From contig CAZEFK010000158.1 in the NCBI GenBank assembly GCA_964511405.1, positions 1-17,438 of the forward strand: 17,438 bases of DNA, given 5' to 3'. The position numbers were made by a program, and so were the translations under genes. Under the pieces are notes generated by a model. That model was not told the origin of the DNA and made no database searches. It saw nothing but the letters and a program-made list of their open reading frames with translations. Each line of letters opens with the position of its first letter. The stretch's first letter is position 1. Origin of the DNA: CAZEFK01 sp964511405. Lineage in GTDB: Bacteria > Pseudomonadota > Alphaproteobacteria > Elsterales > Elsteraceae. Positions 1 to 6,372 of the stretch are shown one piece after another.

Positions 1-1
1 G

Positions 2-844
2 GCCGCGGCCAGCGCCGCGCGCGAGGCGCGCGTGCGCGCCGAGGCGGCCGCCGAGCATGCGGCCGGGCAAGCCCAGGCCGTCGCCCAGCGCATCGCCGAT
101 CGATTGGACGTGGCGCCCGAAGCCGTGGCCGAGCTGGCCGGCGTCGATCCCGCGGCCCTGCCCGAGTCGGGCCCGGCCCAGGGGCGCCTGGAGCGGCTGG
201 TGCGCGAGCGCGACGGCATGGGCCCGGTCAATTTGATGGCCGAATCCGAGCTGGCGGAGCTGGAGGCCCGAGTCGGCGCCATGGTTGCCGAGCGCGAGGA
301 CCTGACCCAGGCGATCCAGCGCCTGCGCGGCGCCATCCAGCGCCTGAGCCGCGAGGGCCGCGAGCGGCTGCTGGCGGCGTTCGAGGTGGTGCGCGGCCAT
401 TTCGAGGAGCTGTTCGTGCGCCTGTTCGGTGGCGGCCGCGCGCGGCTGGAGCTGACCGACACCGAGGATCCGCTGGGCGCCGGGCTGGAGATCATGGCCA
501 GCCCGCCGGGCAAGAAGCTGCAGCTGTTGACCCTGCTCTCGGGCGGCGAGCAGGCGCTGACCGCCTTGTCGCTGATCTTCGCGGTGTTCCTGACCAACCC
601 GTCGCCGATCTGCGTACTGGACGAGGTCGACGCGCCGCTCGACGACGCCAATGTCGACCGCTTCTGCACGCTGTTGTCCGAGATCGCCCAGACCACCGGC
701 ACCCGCTTCCTGGTGATCACCCATCACCGCATGACCATGGCGCGCATGGACCGCCTGTTCGGCGTGACCATGGTGGAGCGCGGCGTCAGCCAGCTGGTCT
801 CGGTCGATTTGGGCGGCGCCGTGCGCTTGCGCGCGGCGGGGTAG
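2..844 (+). CDS. smc: Chromosome segregation ATPase SMC, C-terminal part (5'-truncated)
   Basis: The frame is open from the left edge of the window, so the true start lies outside; the GTG at 32 is internal. The visible 280 residues hold the end of the coiled coil, rich in Ala, Glu and Arg, followed by the C-terminal half of an SMC/ABC ATPase head. The ABC signature LSGGEQALTALSLIFAVF starts near base 536. The Walker B CVLDEVDAPLDDANV follows at about 611, and the switch histidine is in VITHHR. In the SMC family this half-site pairs with the N-terminal Walker A half to bind ATP between two heads, and the dimer organises and segregates the chromosome with ScpA/ScpB. The GPVNLMAESELAELE segment just before the head is typical of bacterial SMC. 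The gene ends 8 bp before the convergent nucleotidyltransferase gene, with no room for a separate terminator. Confidence 0.95.
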   Translation, partial: AAASAAREARVRAEAAAEHAAGQAQAVAQRIADRLDVAPEAVAELAGVDPAALPESGPAQGRLERLVRERDGMGPVNLMAESELAELEARVGAMVAEREDLTQAIQRLRGAIQRLSREGRERLLAAFEVVRGHFEELFVRLFGGGRARLELTDTEDPLGAGLEIMASPPGKKLQLLTLLSGGEQALTALSLIFAVFLTNPSPICVLDEVDAPLDDANVDRFCTLLSEIAQTTGTRFLVITHHRMTMARMDRLFGVTMVERGVSQLVSVDLGGAVRLRAAG

Positions 845-852
845 AGGACCGA

Positions 853-1671
853 TCAGGCGGGCGGCTTGCCGTAGCGCTCCAGCATGGCGCTGCCGATCTC
901 CGATGAGGACGGCCAGTGGCCGTGGCGCGCTCCCGCATGCGTGACATAGGCGTCGAGGGCCGCGGGATCGGGTTGGACCGGCCCGCCCTCGCCGAGGAAC
1001 AGGAGTCCGGCCTTTTCGGTCGGCATGCTCCGAACGAACTGGTCCGCTTCGTCCAGCACTTGGCGCAACCGACGCATGACGGCGTCGGGATCAACCGGCG
1101 GTTCGCTGGCAACCCGGCGGAAATCGGAGTCGGTATAGCGGGCGAGGCGGCGTACCTCGTTGATCAGGCCTTCGGGGGTGAAGCCCAGGCTCTTGCCGAC
1201 GGCGGCCCACGCCACCGCGCCCAAGGGCAGGATGCTGTCGTGGATATCGATCAGATCGACGATATCGCGCGGCTCGCGCCGCCCCGCGGCTGCCATGATC
1301 TTGTTGATGGCCAGATCGACGGGATGAAGCACGTAGCCGAAGTCGGGGTCGGGCTGCACCGGGAAGAACCGGAAGTCGCTGTCCTGCACCCATTCCAGCT
1401 TGGTGGTGTCCCTGCCATCGGTGATCACGGCCTGGTACAAGGTGGGCTCGCGCCGGTGCCATTGGACGCCGAGGCCGGCGTCGTCGATTGCCCGCGCATC
1501 GCCTTCCGCCGCGCGGGCGACGCGCTCCTCGCGATCGTGGAAAATGTCGACATCGCCGGAGATGCGCGAACCACGCCGGGCCAAATAGGTGCTGCCGGCG
1601 ACATAGCTCTCCGGGTCGCGGTGGGCGGCGAGCAGCCGCAGGACAGTCCGCTGAAGTTCAGTGAGCGGCAC
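853..1671 (-). CDS. AbiEii-like nucleotidyltransferase (possible toxin or defence protein)
   Basis: This 272-aa protein looks like a minimal nucleotidyltransferase of the AbiEii/DUF1814 type. Residues 26-45 read GSTYLARRGSRISGDVDIFH, the GS(x)n-DxD motif of the polymerase-beta fold, with D40 and D42 as likely metal ligands. A second conserved block near 116-142 (HPVDLAINKIMAAAGRREPRDIVDLID) matches the Lys- and RD-containing block usual in this family. The GTG start at 1671 is chosen because the upstream part of the open frame only mirrors the preceding gene, and it gives a 14-bp overlap with that gene's end, which suggests translational coupling. Known family members include the toxin of the AbiE type IV toxin-antitoxin/abortive infection system; others are uncharacterised. 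The usual AbiEi antitoxin, a winged-helix protein, is not seen. Toxin function is therefore inference, while the fold is fairly secure. Confidence 0.75.
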   Translation of the reverse strand: MPLTELQRTVLRLLAAHRDPESYVAGSTYLARRGSRISGDVDIFHDREERVARAAEGDARAIDDAGLGVQWHRREPTLYQAVITDGRDTTKLEWVQDSDFRFFPVQPDPDFGYVLHPVDLAINKIMAAAGRREPRDIVDLIDIHDSILPLGAVAWAAVGKSLGFTPEGLINEVRRLARYTDSDFRRVASEPPVDPDAVMRRLRQVLDEADQFVRSMPTEKAGLLFLGEGGPVQPDPAALDAYVTHAGARHGHWPSSSEIGSAMLERYGKPPA

Positions 1672-1903
1672 GGCACAGCACTTCGAGGCGCTCGGCAAGC
1701 CGTCGGGCATCGAGATTGCCTTCGACGCGAAGGCTTTCGGTGACGGCCAAGGCATCGGCATCGGTCGGATGGTCGACCGGCCGGCTGCTCCAGAGCGCGG
1801 TTGCACCGAACTCGGCAAACGCCTGCCGATAGAGGCGTTCGATTTCGGCGCGGTTCGCCTGGCTCGTGACCTCGTTCGGCGTGAGCGGCGGCGTGGCGAT
1901 CAT
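1658..1903 (-). CDS. Small hypothetical protein paired with the AbiEii-like nucleotidyltransferase
   Basis: An 81-aa protein starting at ATG 1903, with a good ribosome binding site (AGGA, 7 nt upstream). It is mainly helical in appearance: residues about 15-35 (NRAEIERLYRQAFAEFGATA) and the C-terminal SLRVEGNLDARRLAERLEVLC. It also has a central WSSRPVDHPTDADALAV segment. There is no signal peptide or membrane segment. Its 3' end overlaps the nucleotidyltransferase gene by 14 bp, so the two are almost certainly co-translated. Position (upstream, small, overlapping) resembles an antitoxin, but it has no recognisable DNA-binding domain and does not look like AbiEi. Its function is unknown. The dedicated pairing is the main clue. 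Confidence 0.7.
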   Translation of the reverse strand: MIATPPLTPNEVTSQANRAEIERLYRQAFAEFGATALWSSRPVDHPTDADALAVTESLRVEGNLDARRLAERLEVLCRAAH

Positions 1904-1973
1904 GATTTGTTCCTATCACAAAGGCCGAGACGAGCCAATCGATCAGATGGGACCGACGCCACCACCCGCAATA

Positions 1974-1991
1974 GGATGGGATGGGATGGGG
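1974..1991 (+). repeat. Short G-rich tandem repeat (GGATG x3 + GGG)
   Basis: Three perfect head-to-tail copies of GGATG followed by GGG, giving four G-tracts separated by AT, in the divergent intergenic region between the small partner gene (start 1903) and atpI (start 2139). Another GGG lies just upstream at about 1949-1951. The pattern could fold as a two-layer G-quadruplex on the + strand. It lies about 70 bp upstream of the atp promoter. No function is demonstrated. Confidence 0.6.
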
Positions 1992-2060
1992 TTCCGGCGC
2001 AGGCGGCGAGCCCAGGGAATCCGCGGCGTTGACCTGGTGCCAAAAGCCCGGCCGGGTTTC

Positions 2061-2090
2061 TTGACATTGAGGAATTCCCCCACCTATGGT
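2061..2090 (+). promoter_or_regulatory. Predicted sigma70-type promoter of the atp (Fo) operon
   Basis: A perfect TTGACA at 2061-2066 is followed after 18 bp by TATGGT at 2085-2090 (4/6 match to TATAAT). It lies 49 bp upstream of the atpI start and is the best promoter-like site in the intergenic region, so the six downstream genes are probably transcribed from here. Confidence 0.6.
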
Positions 2091-2138
2091 GCGGCCGCGC
2101 GTTTCGGGGGGCAGGTCGGCGCCAGCGCGGGAGCGGCG

Positions 2139-2474
2139 ATGACCGGCGATTCTGGACAAGACGACTTCGATGCGCGGCTCAAGCGGGCCCGGGAAGCGGC
2201 CGGCCTGGAGCCGCGGCACGAGTCGGCTGAGCGCGCGCCGTCGCCGCCCGCGCTGGGGATCGGCGCCCGGGTCGGGATCGACCTGGTGGCGTCCCTGGCG
2301 GTGGGGATCGGGATCGGATATGGGCTCGACCGCTGGCTGGGCACCCGCCCCTGGCTGATGATCCTGTTCACGGTCCTGGGCATGGCGGCGGGAGTTCTGA
2401 GCGTGTACCGAACGGTGCGCGGCATGGGCTACGCGGTGGGTTACCGCGCGCCGCCGCGCAACGACGGCCGATAG
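2139..2474 (+). CDS. atpI: ATP synthase protein I (AtpI/AtpZ family)
   Basis: A 111-aa small membrane protein. A charged, polar N-terminus (1-40) is followed by two membrane segments at about 44-62 and 71-90. The conserved GYGLDRWLGTRPW turn and GVLSVYRTV at the end of the second helix are typical of the AtpI/AtpZ family. Family members are thought to help assembly of the c-ring or Mg2+/Ca2+ handling and are not part of the finished enzyme. The ATG at 2139 is chosen because GGGAG lies 5-9 nt upstream; the frame is open further upstream, but that part covers the promoter and has no protein-like character. It is the first gene of the Fo operon, 22 bp before atpB. Confidence 0.9.
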   Translation: MTGDSGQDDFDARLKRAREAAGLEPRHESAERAPSPPALGIGARVGIDLVASLAVGIGIGYGLDRWLGTRPWLMILFTVLGMAAGVLSVYRTVRGMGYAVGYRAPPRNDGR

Positions 2475-2496
2475 GGCGAGTGGGAGTTTCGGCGCC

Positions 2497-3234
2497 GTGG
2501 CGATGAGACCGTTGGAGCAGTTCGAGATCAGCCGGGTGGTGCCGCTGCACCTGGGCGCCACCGACATCTCGTTCACCAACTCGGCCGTCATGATGGTCGT
2601 GGGCGTGGCGCTGATCACGATCCTGATGACCTGGGCGATGCGGCCGCGGGCGCTGGTGCCGGGGCGCTGGCAGAGCGTGGCCGAGATGGCCTACGAGTTC
2701 GTCCACACCATGGTGCGGGACAACGCCGGGCACGACCACCGGGAATCGATGAAGTTCTTCCCGTTCGTGTTCTCGCTGTTCATGTTCATCCTGTTCGGCA
2801 ACCTGCTGGGGATGATCCCGTACACCTTCACCTTCACCAGCCACATCATCGTGACCTTCGGGATGGCGCTGGTGGTGTTCATCGGCGTGACGATCGTGGG
2901 CCTGGCGCGCCATGGCCTGCATTTCTTCAGCTTCTTCGTGCCGGAGGGTTCGCCGCCCTGGCTGTTGCCGCTGATCGTGCCGATCGAGGTCCTGTCCTAT
3001 TTCACGCGCCCGATCAGCCTGTCGGTCCGACTGTTCGCCAACATGATGGCGGGCCACACCATCATGGCGGTGTTCGCCGGCTTCGCGGTGATGCTGGGCG
3101 TGATCGGCGGCCTGCTGCCGTTGGCTTTCCTGTTCGCCCTGACCGGCCTCGAGATCCTGGTCGCGGTGCTGCAGGCCTATGTGTTCAGCATCCTGACCTG
3201 CCTGTACATCCGGGATGCCCTCGACCTGCACTGA
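2497..3234 (+). CDS. atpB: ATP synthase Fo subunit a
   Basis: A 245-aa integral membrane subunit forming the two proton half-channels next to the c-ring. The essential arginine is R178 in SLSVRLFANMMAGH (E. coli aR210). The last helices carry LTGLEILVAVLQAYVFSIL, with E219 and Q226 at the positions of the family's channel-lining residues. Several hydrophobic helices are seen (about 30-48, 88-106, 115-135, 155-170, 190-240). The GTG at 2497 lies 10 nt after GGGAG and is the preferred start; an in-frame ATG at 2503 would shorten the protein by two residues. Length and order are as usual for alphaproteobacteria. Confidence 0.97.
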   Translation: MAMRPLEQFEISRVVPLHLGATDISFTNSAVMMVVGVALITILMTWAMRPRALVPGRWQSVAEMAYEFVHTMVRDNAGHDHRESMKFFPFVFSLFMFILFGNLLGMIPYTFTFTSHIIVTFGMALVVFIGVTIVGLARHGLHFFSFFVPEGSPPWLLPLIVPIEVLSYFTRPISLSVRLFANMMAGHTIMAVFAGFAVMLGVIGGLLPLAFLFALTGLEILVAVLQAYVFSILTCLYIRDALDLH

Positions 3235-3282
3235 TCCCAGGCAGCGTCCCTTCCAACCCTTCTGTTCTGGAGCACCAAGACA

Positions 3283-3507
3283 ATGACGCCTGAAGCAGCT
3301 CGCATGATCGGTGCCGGCCTGGCCGTGATCGCTCTCCTGGGCGTGGGCATCGGCCTCGGCAACATCTTCGGCAACCTGATCTCCTCGGTCGCGCGCAATC
3401 CGGCGACCCGCGAGACGGTGTTCCCGATCGGCATCCTGGGCTTTGCGCTGACCGAGGCGGTGGCGCTGTTCGCGCTGGTCATCGCGCTCCTGATCCTGTT
3501 CGTCTAA
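3283..3507 (+). CDS. atpE: ATP synthase Fo subunit c
   Basis: The 74-aa proteolipid that forms the rotating ring. It is a helical hairpin: helix 1 (about 8-33) carries the small-residue packing motif GVGIGLGNIFG, the polar loop has R38-N39-P40, and helix 2 (about 47-73) carries the proton-binding E58 in FALTEAVALF. Glutamate rather than aspartate at this site is usual outside the enterobacteria. GGAG lies 10 nt before the ATG. A 48-bp gap separates it from atpB, enough for its own strong ribosome binding site, in keeping with the need for many c copies per enzyme. Confidence 0.97.
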   Translation: MTPEAARMIGAGLAVIALLGVGIGLGNIFGNLISSVARNPATRETVFPIGILGFALTEAVALFALVIALLILFV

Positions 3508-3534
3508 GGCGCCGGCGGGCCCGACGGGAGTGCC

Positions 3535-4164
3535 GTGAGAATGCCGCGTACGACCCTGCCGAGCCTGCCGGGGCGGCTGGCCGCCGCGGCGGCGGCCAGT
3601 GCCATGATGGCCAGTGCGCTGACGCCGTTCGCCGCGCTGGCGCAGGACGCGGAGAAGAAGCCGGGGCTGCCCCAGCTCGATCCGCACGTGTTCCTGCCGC
3701 AGCTGTTCTGGCTCGCGGTCATCTTCATCGTCCTCTATCTGCTGATGTCGCGGGTCGCACTGCCGGCCGTGGGCGCCGTGATCGACGCCCGGGCGCGCCA
3801 GATCGAAGGCGACCTGGCGGCCGCCCAGACCGCGCGCACCCGGGCCGAGGCGCTGGCGGGCGAGGTCGACAAGTCGCTGGCGGCGGCCCGCGCCGATGCC
3901 CAGGCGACCCTGCGCAAGGCCCTGGACGAGGTCGCCAAGACCCAGGCCCAGGCCGAGCACGACATCGCCCAGCGCCTGGCGGCGCAGGCCCGCGAGGCCG
4001 AGTCGCGGATCGCCGCGGCCAAGGCGGCGGCGCTGGCCAATGTCCGCGAGATCGCGGCGGCGGCCACCGCGGCGGCCGCGGAGCGCCTGATCGGGGCCGC
4101 GCCCGACCCGGCCGAGGTCCAACGCTACGTCGCCGAAGGCGCGGGCCAGCTGGGAGGAGCCTGA
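3535..4164 (+). CDS. atpF': ATP synthase Fo subunit b' with N-terminal signal-like extension
   Basis: A 209-aa peripheral-stalk subunit. The family core starts with LPQLDPHVFLPQLFWLAVIF, one membrane helix at about 57-74, then MSRVALPAVGAVIDAR and a long Ala/Glu/Arg-rich coiled coil to the C-terminus. Before the core lies a second hydrophobic stretch (about 14-36) ending in ALA-QD, which looks like a cleavable signal peptide; such leaders occur in b' subunits of some bacteria and chloroplast-type enzymes. Cleavage would leave the mature N-terminus in the periplasm, matching the b topology. The GTG at 3535 is 4 nt from GGGAG and the ATG at 3541 is 10 nt away, so the start may be either. The symbol atpG is also used for this gene in some annotations. 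Confidence 0.93.
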   Translation: MRMPRTTLPSLPGRLAAAAAASAMMASALTPFAALAQDAEKKPGLPQLDPHVFLPQLFWLAVIFIVLYLLMSRVALPAVGAVIDARARQIEGDLAAAQTARTRAEALAGEVDKSLAAARADAQATLRKALDEVAKTQAQAEHDIAQRLAAQAREAESRIAAAKAAALANVREIAAAATAAAAERLIGAAPDPAEVQRYVAEGAGQLGGA

Positions 4165-4168
4165 CGCC

Positions 4169-4660
4169 ATGCTGCACGATCCGGAGTTTTGGGTCCTCCT
4201 GGGGTCTGCCCTCTTCATCGTGGCGGTCTGGAAGCCGGCGGCGCGGGCGATCGCCGGCAACCTCGACAGCCGCGGGGCCAAGATAAAGGCCCAGCTCGAC
4301 GAGGCCGCAGTGCTGCGCCGCGAGGCCGAGACGCTGCTGGCCGAAACCGACAAGCGCAAGGCCGAGGCGGTCGCCGAGGCCCAGCGCATCCGCCAGGCCG
4401 CCGAGGCCGAGGCCAAGCGCCTGGCCGCTGAGGCGGCCGAGTCGCTCAAGGCCCTGGCTCAGCGCCGCGAGCAGGCGGCGCTGGACAAGATCGCCGAGGC
4501 TGAGGCCGCGGCCCTGGCCGAGGTGCGGCGCACCGCCGTCGCCGTGGCCGTCGCAGCCACCCGCGCCATCCTGGAGCGTCAGGTTCCGGGCGCCATCGGC
4601 GCGCGGCTGGTCGACCAGGCGATCGATGAGCTGCCGGGTCGCCTGACCCAGGCCGCCTGA
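4169..4660 (+). CDS. atpF: ATP synthase Fo subunit b
   Basis: A 163-aa second stalk subunit. A short N-terminal membrane helix (about 5-23, FWVLLGSALFIVAVW) is followed by KPAARAIAGNLDSRGAKIKAQLDEA and a continuous coiled coil rich in AEA and AKR steps. It pairs with b' to form the stator that holds F1 against rotation. The ATG lies 4 bp after the atpF' stop, and a strong GGGAGGAG ribosome binding site sits inside the end of atpF', so the two are translationally linked. It has no signal-like leader, unlike its paralogue b'. Confidence 0.95.
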   Translation: MLHDPEFWVLLGSALFIVAVWKPAARAIAGNLDSRGAKIKAQLDEAAVLRREAETLLAETDKRKAEAVAEAQRIRQAAEAEAKRLAAEAAESLKALAQRREQAALDKIAEAEAAALAEVRRTAVAVAVAATRAILERQVPGAIGARLVDQAIDELPGRLTQAA

Positions 4661-4664
4661 TCCG

Positions 4665-4934
4665 ATGGCCGTGAAGTCGCACTCGATCACCTACAGCCTG
4701 GCCAAGGGCCAGGCCTCGGCCGGGTTTCTGATCACGCTGTCGGATGCGGTGATGGGGTTCGCCTTTGCCGACCCGATCGGCCGCCTGACCTTCTTCTCCT
4801 TCGACATCCGTCTGAAGGAGCTGGAAAAGGTGGTGTTCCGCTCGATCGAGGAGATCGAGGGCTCGGTCATGACCTATATGGAAGGCCGCGCCGGCGACAC
4901 CCGTCCAGCCACCGCCAAGGCCGGCGAGTTCTGA
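4665..4934 (+). CDS. Conserved-looking small hypothetical protein at the end of the Fo operon
   Basis: An 89-aa protein whose ATG is only 4 bp after the atpF stop, so it belongs to the same transcript. I do not recognise it. It is soluble in appearance, with no membrane segment or signal peptide. The first half is mixed polar/hydrophobic (SITYSLAKGQASAGFLITLS), and the middle has FADPIGRLTFFSFDIRLKELEKVVF, possibly strand then helix. The tail is short, polar and Ala-rich. Codon third positions are GC-rich like those of its neighbours, supporting a real, long-resident gene. The ribosome binding site is weak (CAGG, 12 nt away), so translation may depend on coupling to atpF. A role in ATP synthase is suggested only by position. 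Confidence 0.7.
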   Translation: MAVKSHSITYSLAKGQASAGFLITLSDAVMGFAFADPIGRLTFFSFDIRLKELEKVVFRSIEEIEGSVMTYMEGRAGDTRPATAKAGEF

Positions 4935-4950
4935 CGCTGCGCTAAGAGCG

Positions 4951-4975
4951 CCAGCGCCGGGCCTCCCGACGCTGG
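4951..4975. terminator. Hairpin between convergent atp and gst genes, possible terminator
   Basis: A near-perfect inverted repeat: 6 bp (CCAGCG/CGCTGG), one mismatch, then 4 bp, with a 3-nt loop. It lies in the 54-bp space between the end of the atp operon and the convergent gst stop. No U-tract follows on either strand, so it is at best an atypical bidirectional terminator or an mRNA 3'-end stabiliser. Confidence 0.45.
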
Positions 4976-4988
4976 TCCCTGACGGCCG

Positions 4989-5615
4989 CTACGCGGCCTT
5001 TATGTCCCTCATGGCATCGGCGATCCGCTGCGGTGCGGCGGGCCGGGCGTACATCCGCTCCAGGTAGGCGCGGAGATGGGCGAAGCCATCGATCAGATGG
5101 ATCTCGTTCGCCCAGTCCATGAGATGGGCCGCGACGCAGTCCGCGACCGAAACCCGATCGCCGACGATGAACGCGCGGCCGTCGAGATGCGCGTCCAGGA
5201 TCGCGGCCATCGCGAGGAATTCCTCGCGCGCCAGGGCGATGTCCGCGGGCAGCCGCTTGTCCTCCGGATAGAGATAGGTGTGCCTGGTCATCCGCCACAG
5301 CGGCTGTTCCAGCTCGGTCATCGCGAACATCGTCCAGCGATAGACCTGCGCTCGTGACGCCAGGTCGGCCGGCAGCAGCCCCTTGTTCGCGTATTTGTCG
5401 GCCAGGTACAGCACGATCGCCGCCGACTCCGGGATGATCAGGTCGCCGTCGACCAGCACCGGCACCTTGCCGGCCGGGTTGAGGCGCAGGAAGTCCGGAT
5501 GCTTGTGCTCGCCGGCGAGCAGGTTGACCGAGATGTATTCGAAGTCCGCGTCGAGTTCCTTCAGCCCCCACAGCGCCCGCAGCGACCGCGTGGGCCCGAA
5601 TCCATAAAGCTTCAT
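4989..5615 (-). CDS. Glutathione S-transferase family protein
   Basis: A 208-aa protein with the two-domain GST layout. The N-terminal thioredoxin-like half (1-80) has the likely glutathione-activating S11 in PTRSLRALW, the cis-proline motif K50-VPVL, and the glutathione-binding E63-S64 in IIPESAAIVLYLADKY. The helical C-terminal half carries the DRVSVADCVAAHLMDW segment matching the GST N-capping box. The ATG at 5615 has GGAG 7 nt upstream. The enzyme would add glutathione to an electrophile or reduce a peroxide; the substrate cannot be read from sequence. It lies 40 bp downstream of a TetR regulator on the same strand with no promoter evident between them, so the two form an operon. Confidence 0.9.
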   Translation of the reverse strand: MKLYGFGPTRSLRALWGLKELDADFEYISVNLLAGEHKHPDFLRLNPAGKVPVLVDGDLIIPESAAIVLYLADKYANKGLLPADLASRAQVYRWTMFAMTELEQPLWRMTRHTYLYPEDKRLPADIALAREEFLAMAAILDAHLDGRAFIVGDRVSVADCVAAHLMDWANEIHLIDGFAHLRAYLERMYARPAAPQRIADAMRDIKAA

Positions 5616-5655
5616 CGGCTGTCTCCGAGGATTGGCAGGATATGATGTCGGGCGG

Positions 5656-6282
5656 TCATGGTGCGGCCGGGCCCGGACGCGCGCGCGGCGCGAACAGGAG
5701 TTCGACGTAGCGGCGCAGGTGATCGATGCTGGCGACAGCAGGGCCGGCGTCGTTCTTTGCCTTGGCCAGAACAAACGCGCCCTGCAGGACCGCTTGGATG
5801 TGCAAGGAGAGGCTGTCGGCCGTCCAGCCGTCGCGGATGCCGTGACGCGCCATGGCTTCGGCAATGTCCGCCTCGACGGTTTCGCCATGGCCGAAGAGAC
5901 TGGCCGCGCAAGCCTCGCGGATCGCCGGGTTCGAGCAATAGACTTCCTGGACCATCGTGCCGACGAGGCAGGTGAACGCCGGGACCTCGCCCCGCACGGT
6001 CGATCTGCGGTAGTCGATATAGGCCAGGACGCGGTCCAGCGGGTCTTCAGGCCCGTGATAGGGGGCTGCGGCAAAGACGATCCCGGTGGTCAGCGTCCAA
6101 TACTCGGCCGCCGCCACCGCCAGCGCTTCCTTGTCCTTGAAATGATGGAAGAACGAGCCCTTGGCGACGCCGGCGCGGGCGCACAGGTCGTCGACGGTCG
6201 TCGCGGCGTATCCCCGCTCCCGGATCAGCGCGACGGCGGCATCCAGGAGTTTCTTCCGGGCCGGGGCGATCCCCCGGCCCAT
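5656..6282 (-). CDS. TetR/AcrR family transcriptional regulator
   Basis: A 208-aa repressor-type protein. The N-terminal DNA-binding domain reads ARKKLLDAAVALIRERGYAA, then TVDDLCARAGVAKGSFFHHF (helix-turn-helix with the family's GSFFHHF recognition helix) and KDKEALA. The rest is an all-helical ligand-binding and dimerisation domain, with two cysteines (about 107 and 116 in FTCLVGTMVQEVYCS) that could in principle be redox or electrophile sensors. The ATG at 6282 is chosen because AGCAGG lies 9 nt upstream and the predicted transcript starts near 6300; in-frame ATG 6300 and TTG 6306 are alternatives, and the former would be leaderless. It lies directly after a palindromic operator and upstream of gst, so it probably represses its own operon. 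Confidence 0.9.
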   Translation of the reverse strand: MGRGIAPARKKLLDAAVALIRERGYAATTVDDLCARAGVAKGSFFHHFKDKEALAVAAAEYWTLTTGIVFAAAPYHGPEDPLDRVLAYIDYRRSTVRGEVPAFTCLVGTMVQEVYCSNPAIREACAASLFGHGETVEADIAEAMARHGIRDGWTADSLSLHIQAVLQGAFVLAKAKNDAGPAVASIDHLRRYVELLFAPRARPGPAAP

Positions 6283-6304
6283 GGTTGCTGGCCTGCTCAT
6301 CAGC

Positions 6305-6332
6305 AACTTATACCGACTAGTCGGTATAAGTT
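6305..6332. promoter_or_regulatory. Perfect 28-bp palindrome, probable TetR operator
   Basis: Every base pairs around the centre between 6318 and 6319; the inner half-site reads ACCGACT/AGTCGGT with AT-rich flanks. Length and symmetry suit a TetR dimer (or pair of dimers). It starts 22 bp upstream of the preferred tetR start and covers the spacer and -10 of the tetR promoter, which fits simple steric repression. Confidence 0.85.
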
Positions 6333-6335
6333 CAA
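6307..6335 (-). promoter_or_regulatory. Predicted promoter of the tetR-gst operon
   Basis: On the minus strand TTGAAC (bases 6335-6330; 4/6) is followed by exactly 17 bp and TATAAG (6312-6307; 5/6). The spacer and the -10 element lie entirely inside the 28-bp palindrome. Transcription would begin near 6300. Confidence 0.65.
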
Positions 6336-6372
6336 GACCAGCAATGCCGTCCGACCGCTGGCCGGACCGCGA

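Noticed and set aside
1866..2138. Extended N-terminus of AtpI from 1866
   Set aside because: The extra segment covers the atp promoter and the G-rich repeat and is not protein-like; ATG 2139 has a good ribosome binding site.
2368..4449. A 693-codon open frame on the minus strand opposite the atp genes
   Set aside because: Its translation is low-complexity (Arg, Gly, Gln, His-rich), typical of the antisense of high-GC genes, while the + strand encodes clear ATP synthase subunits.
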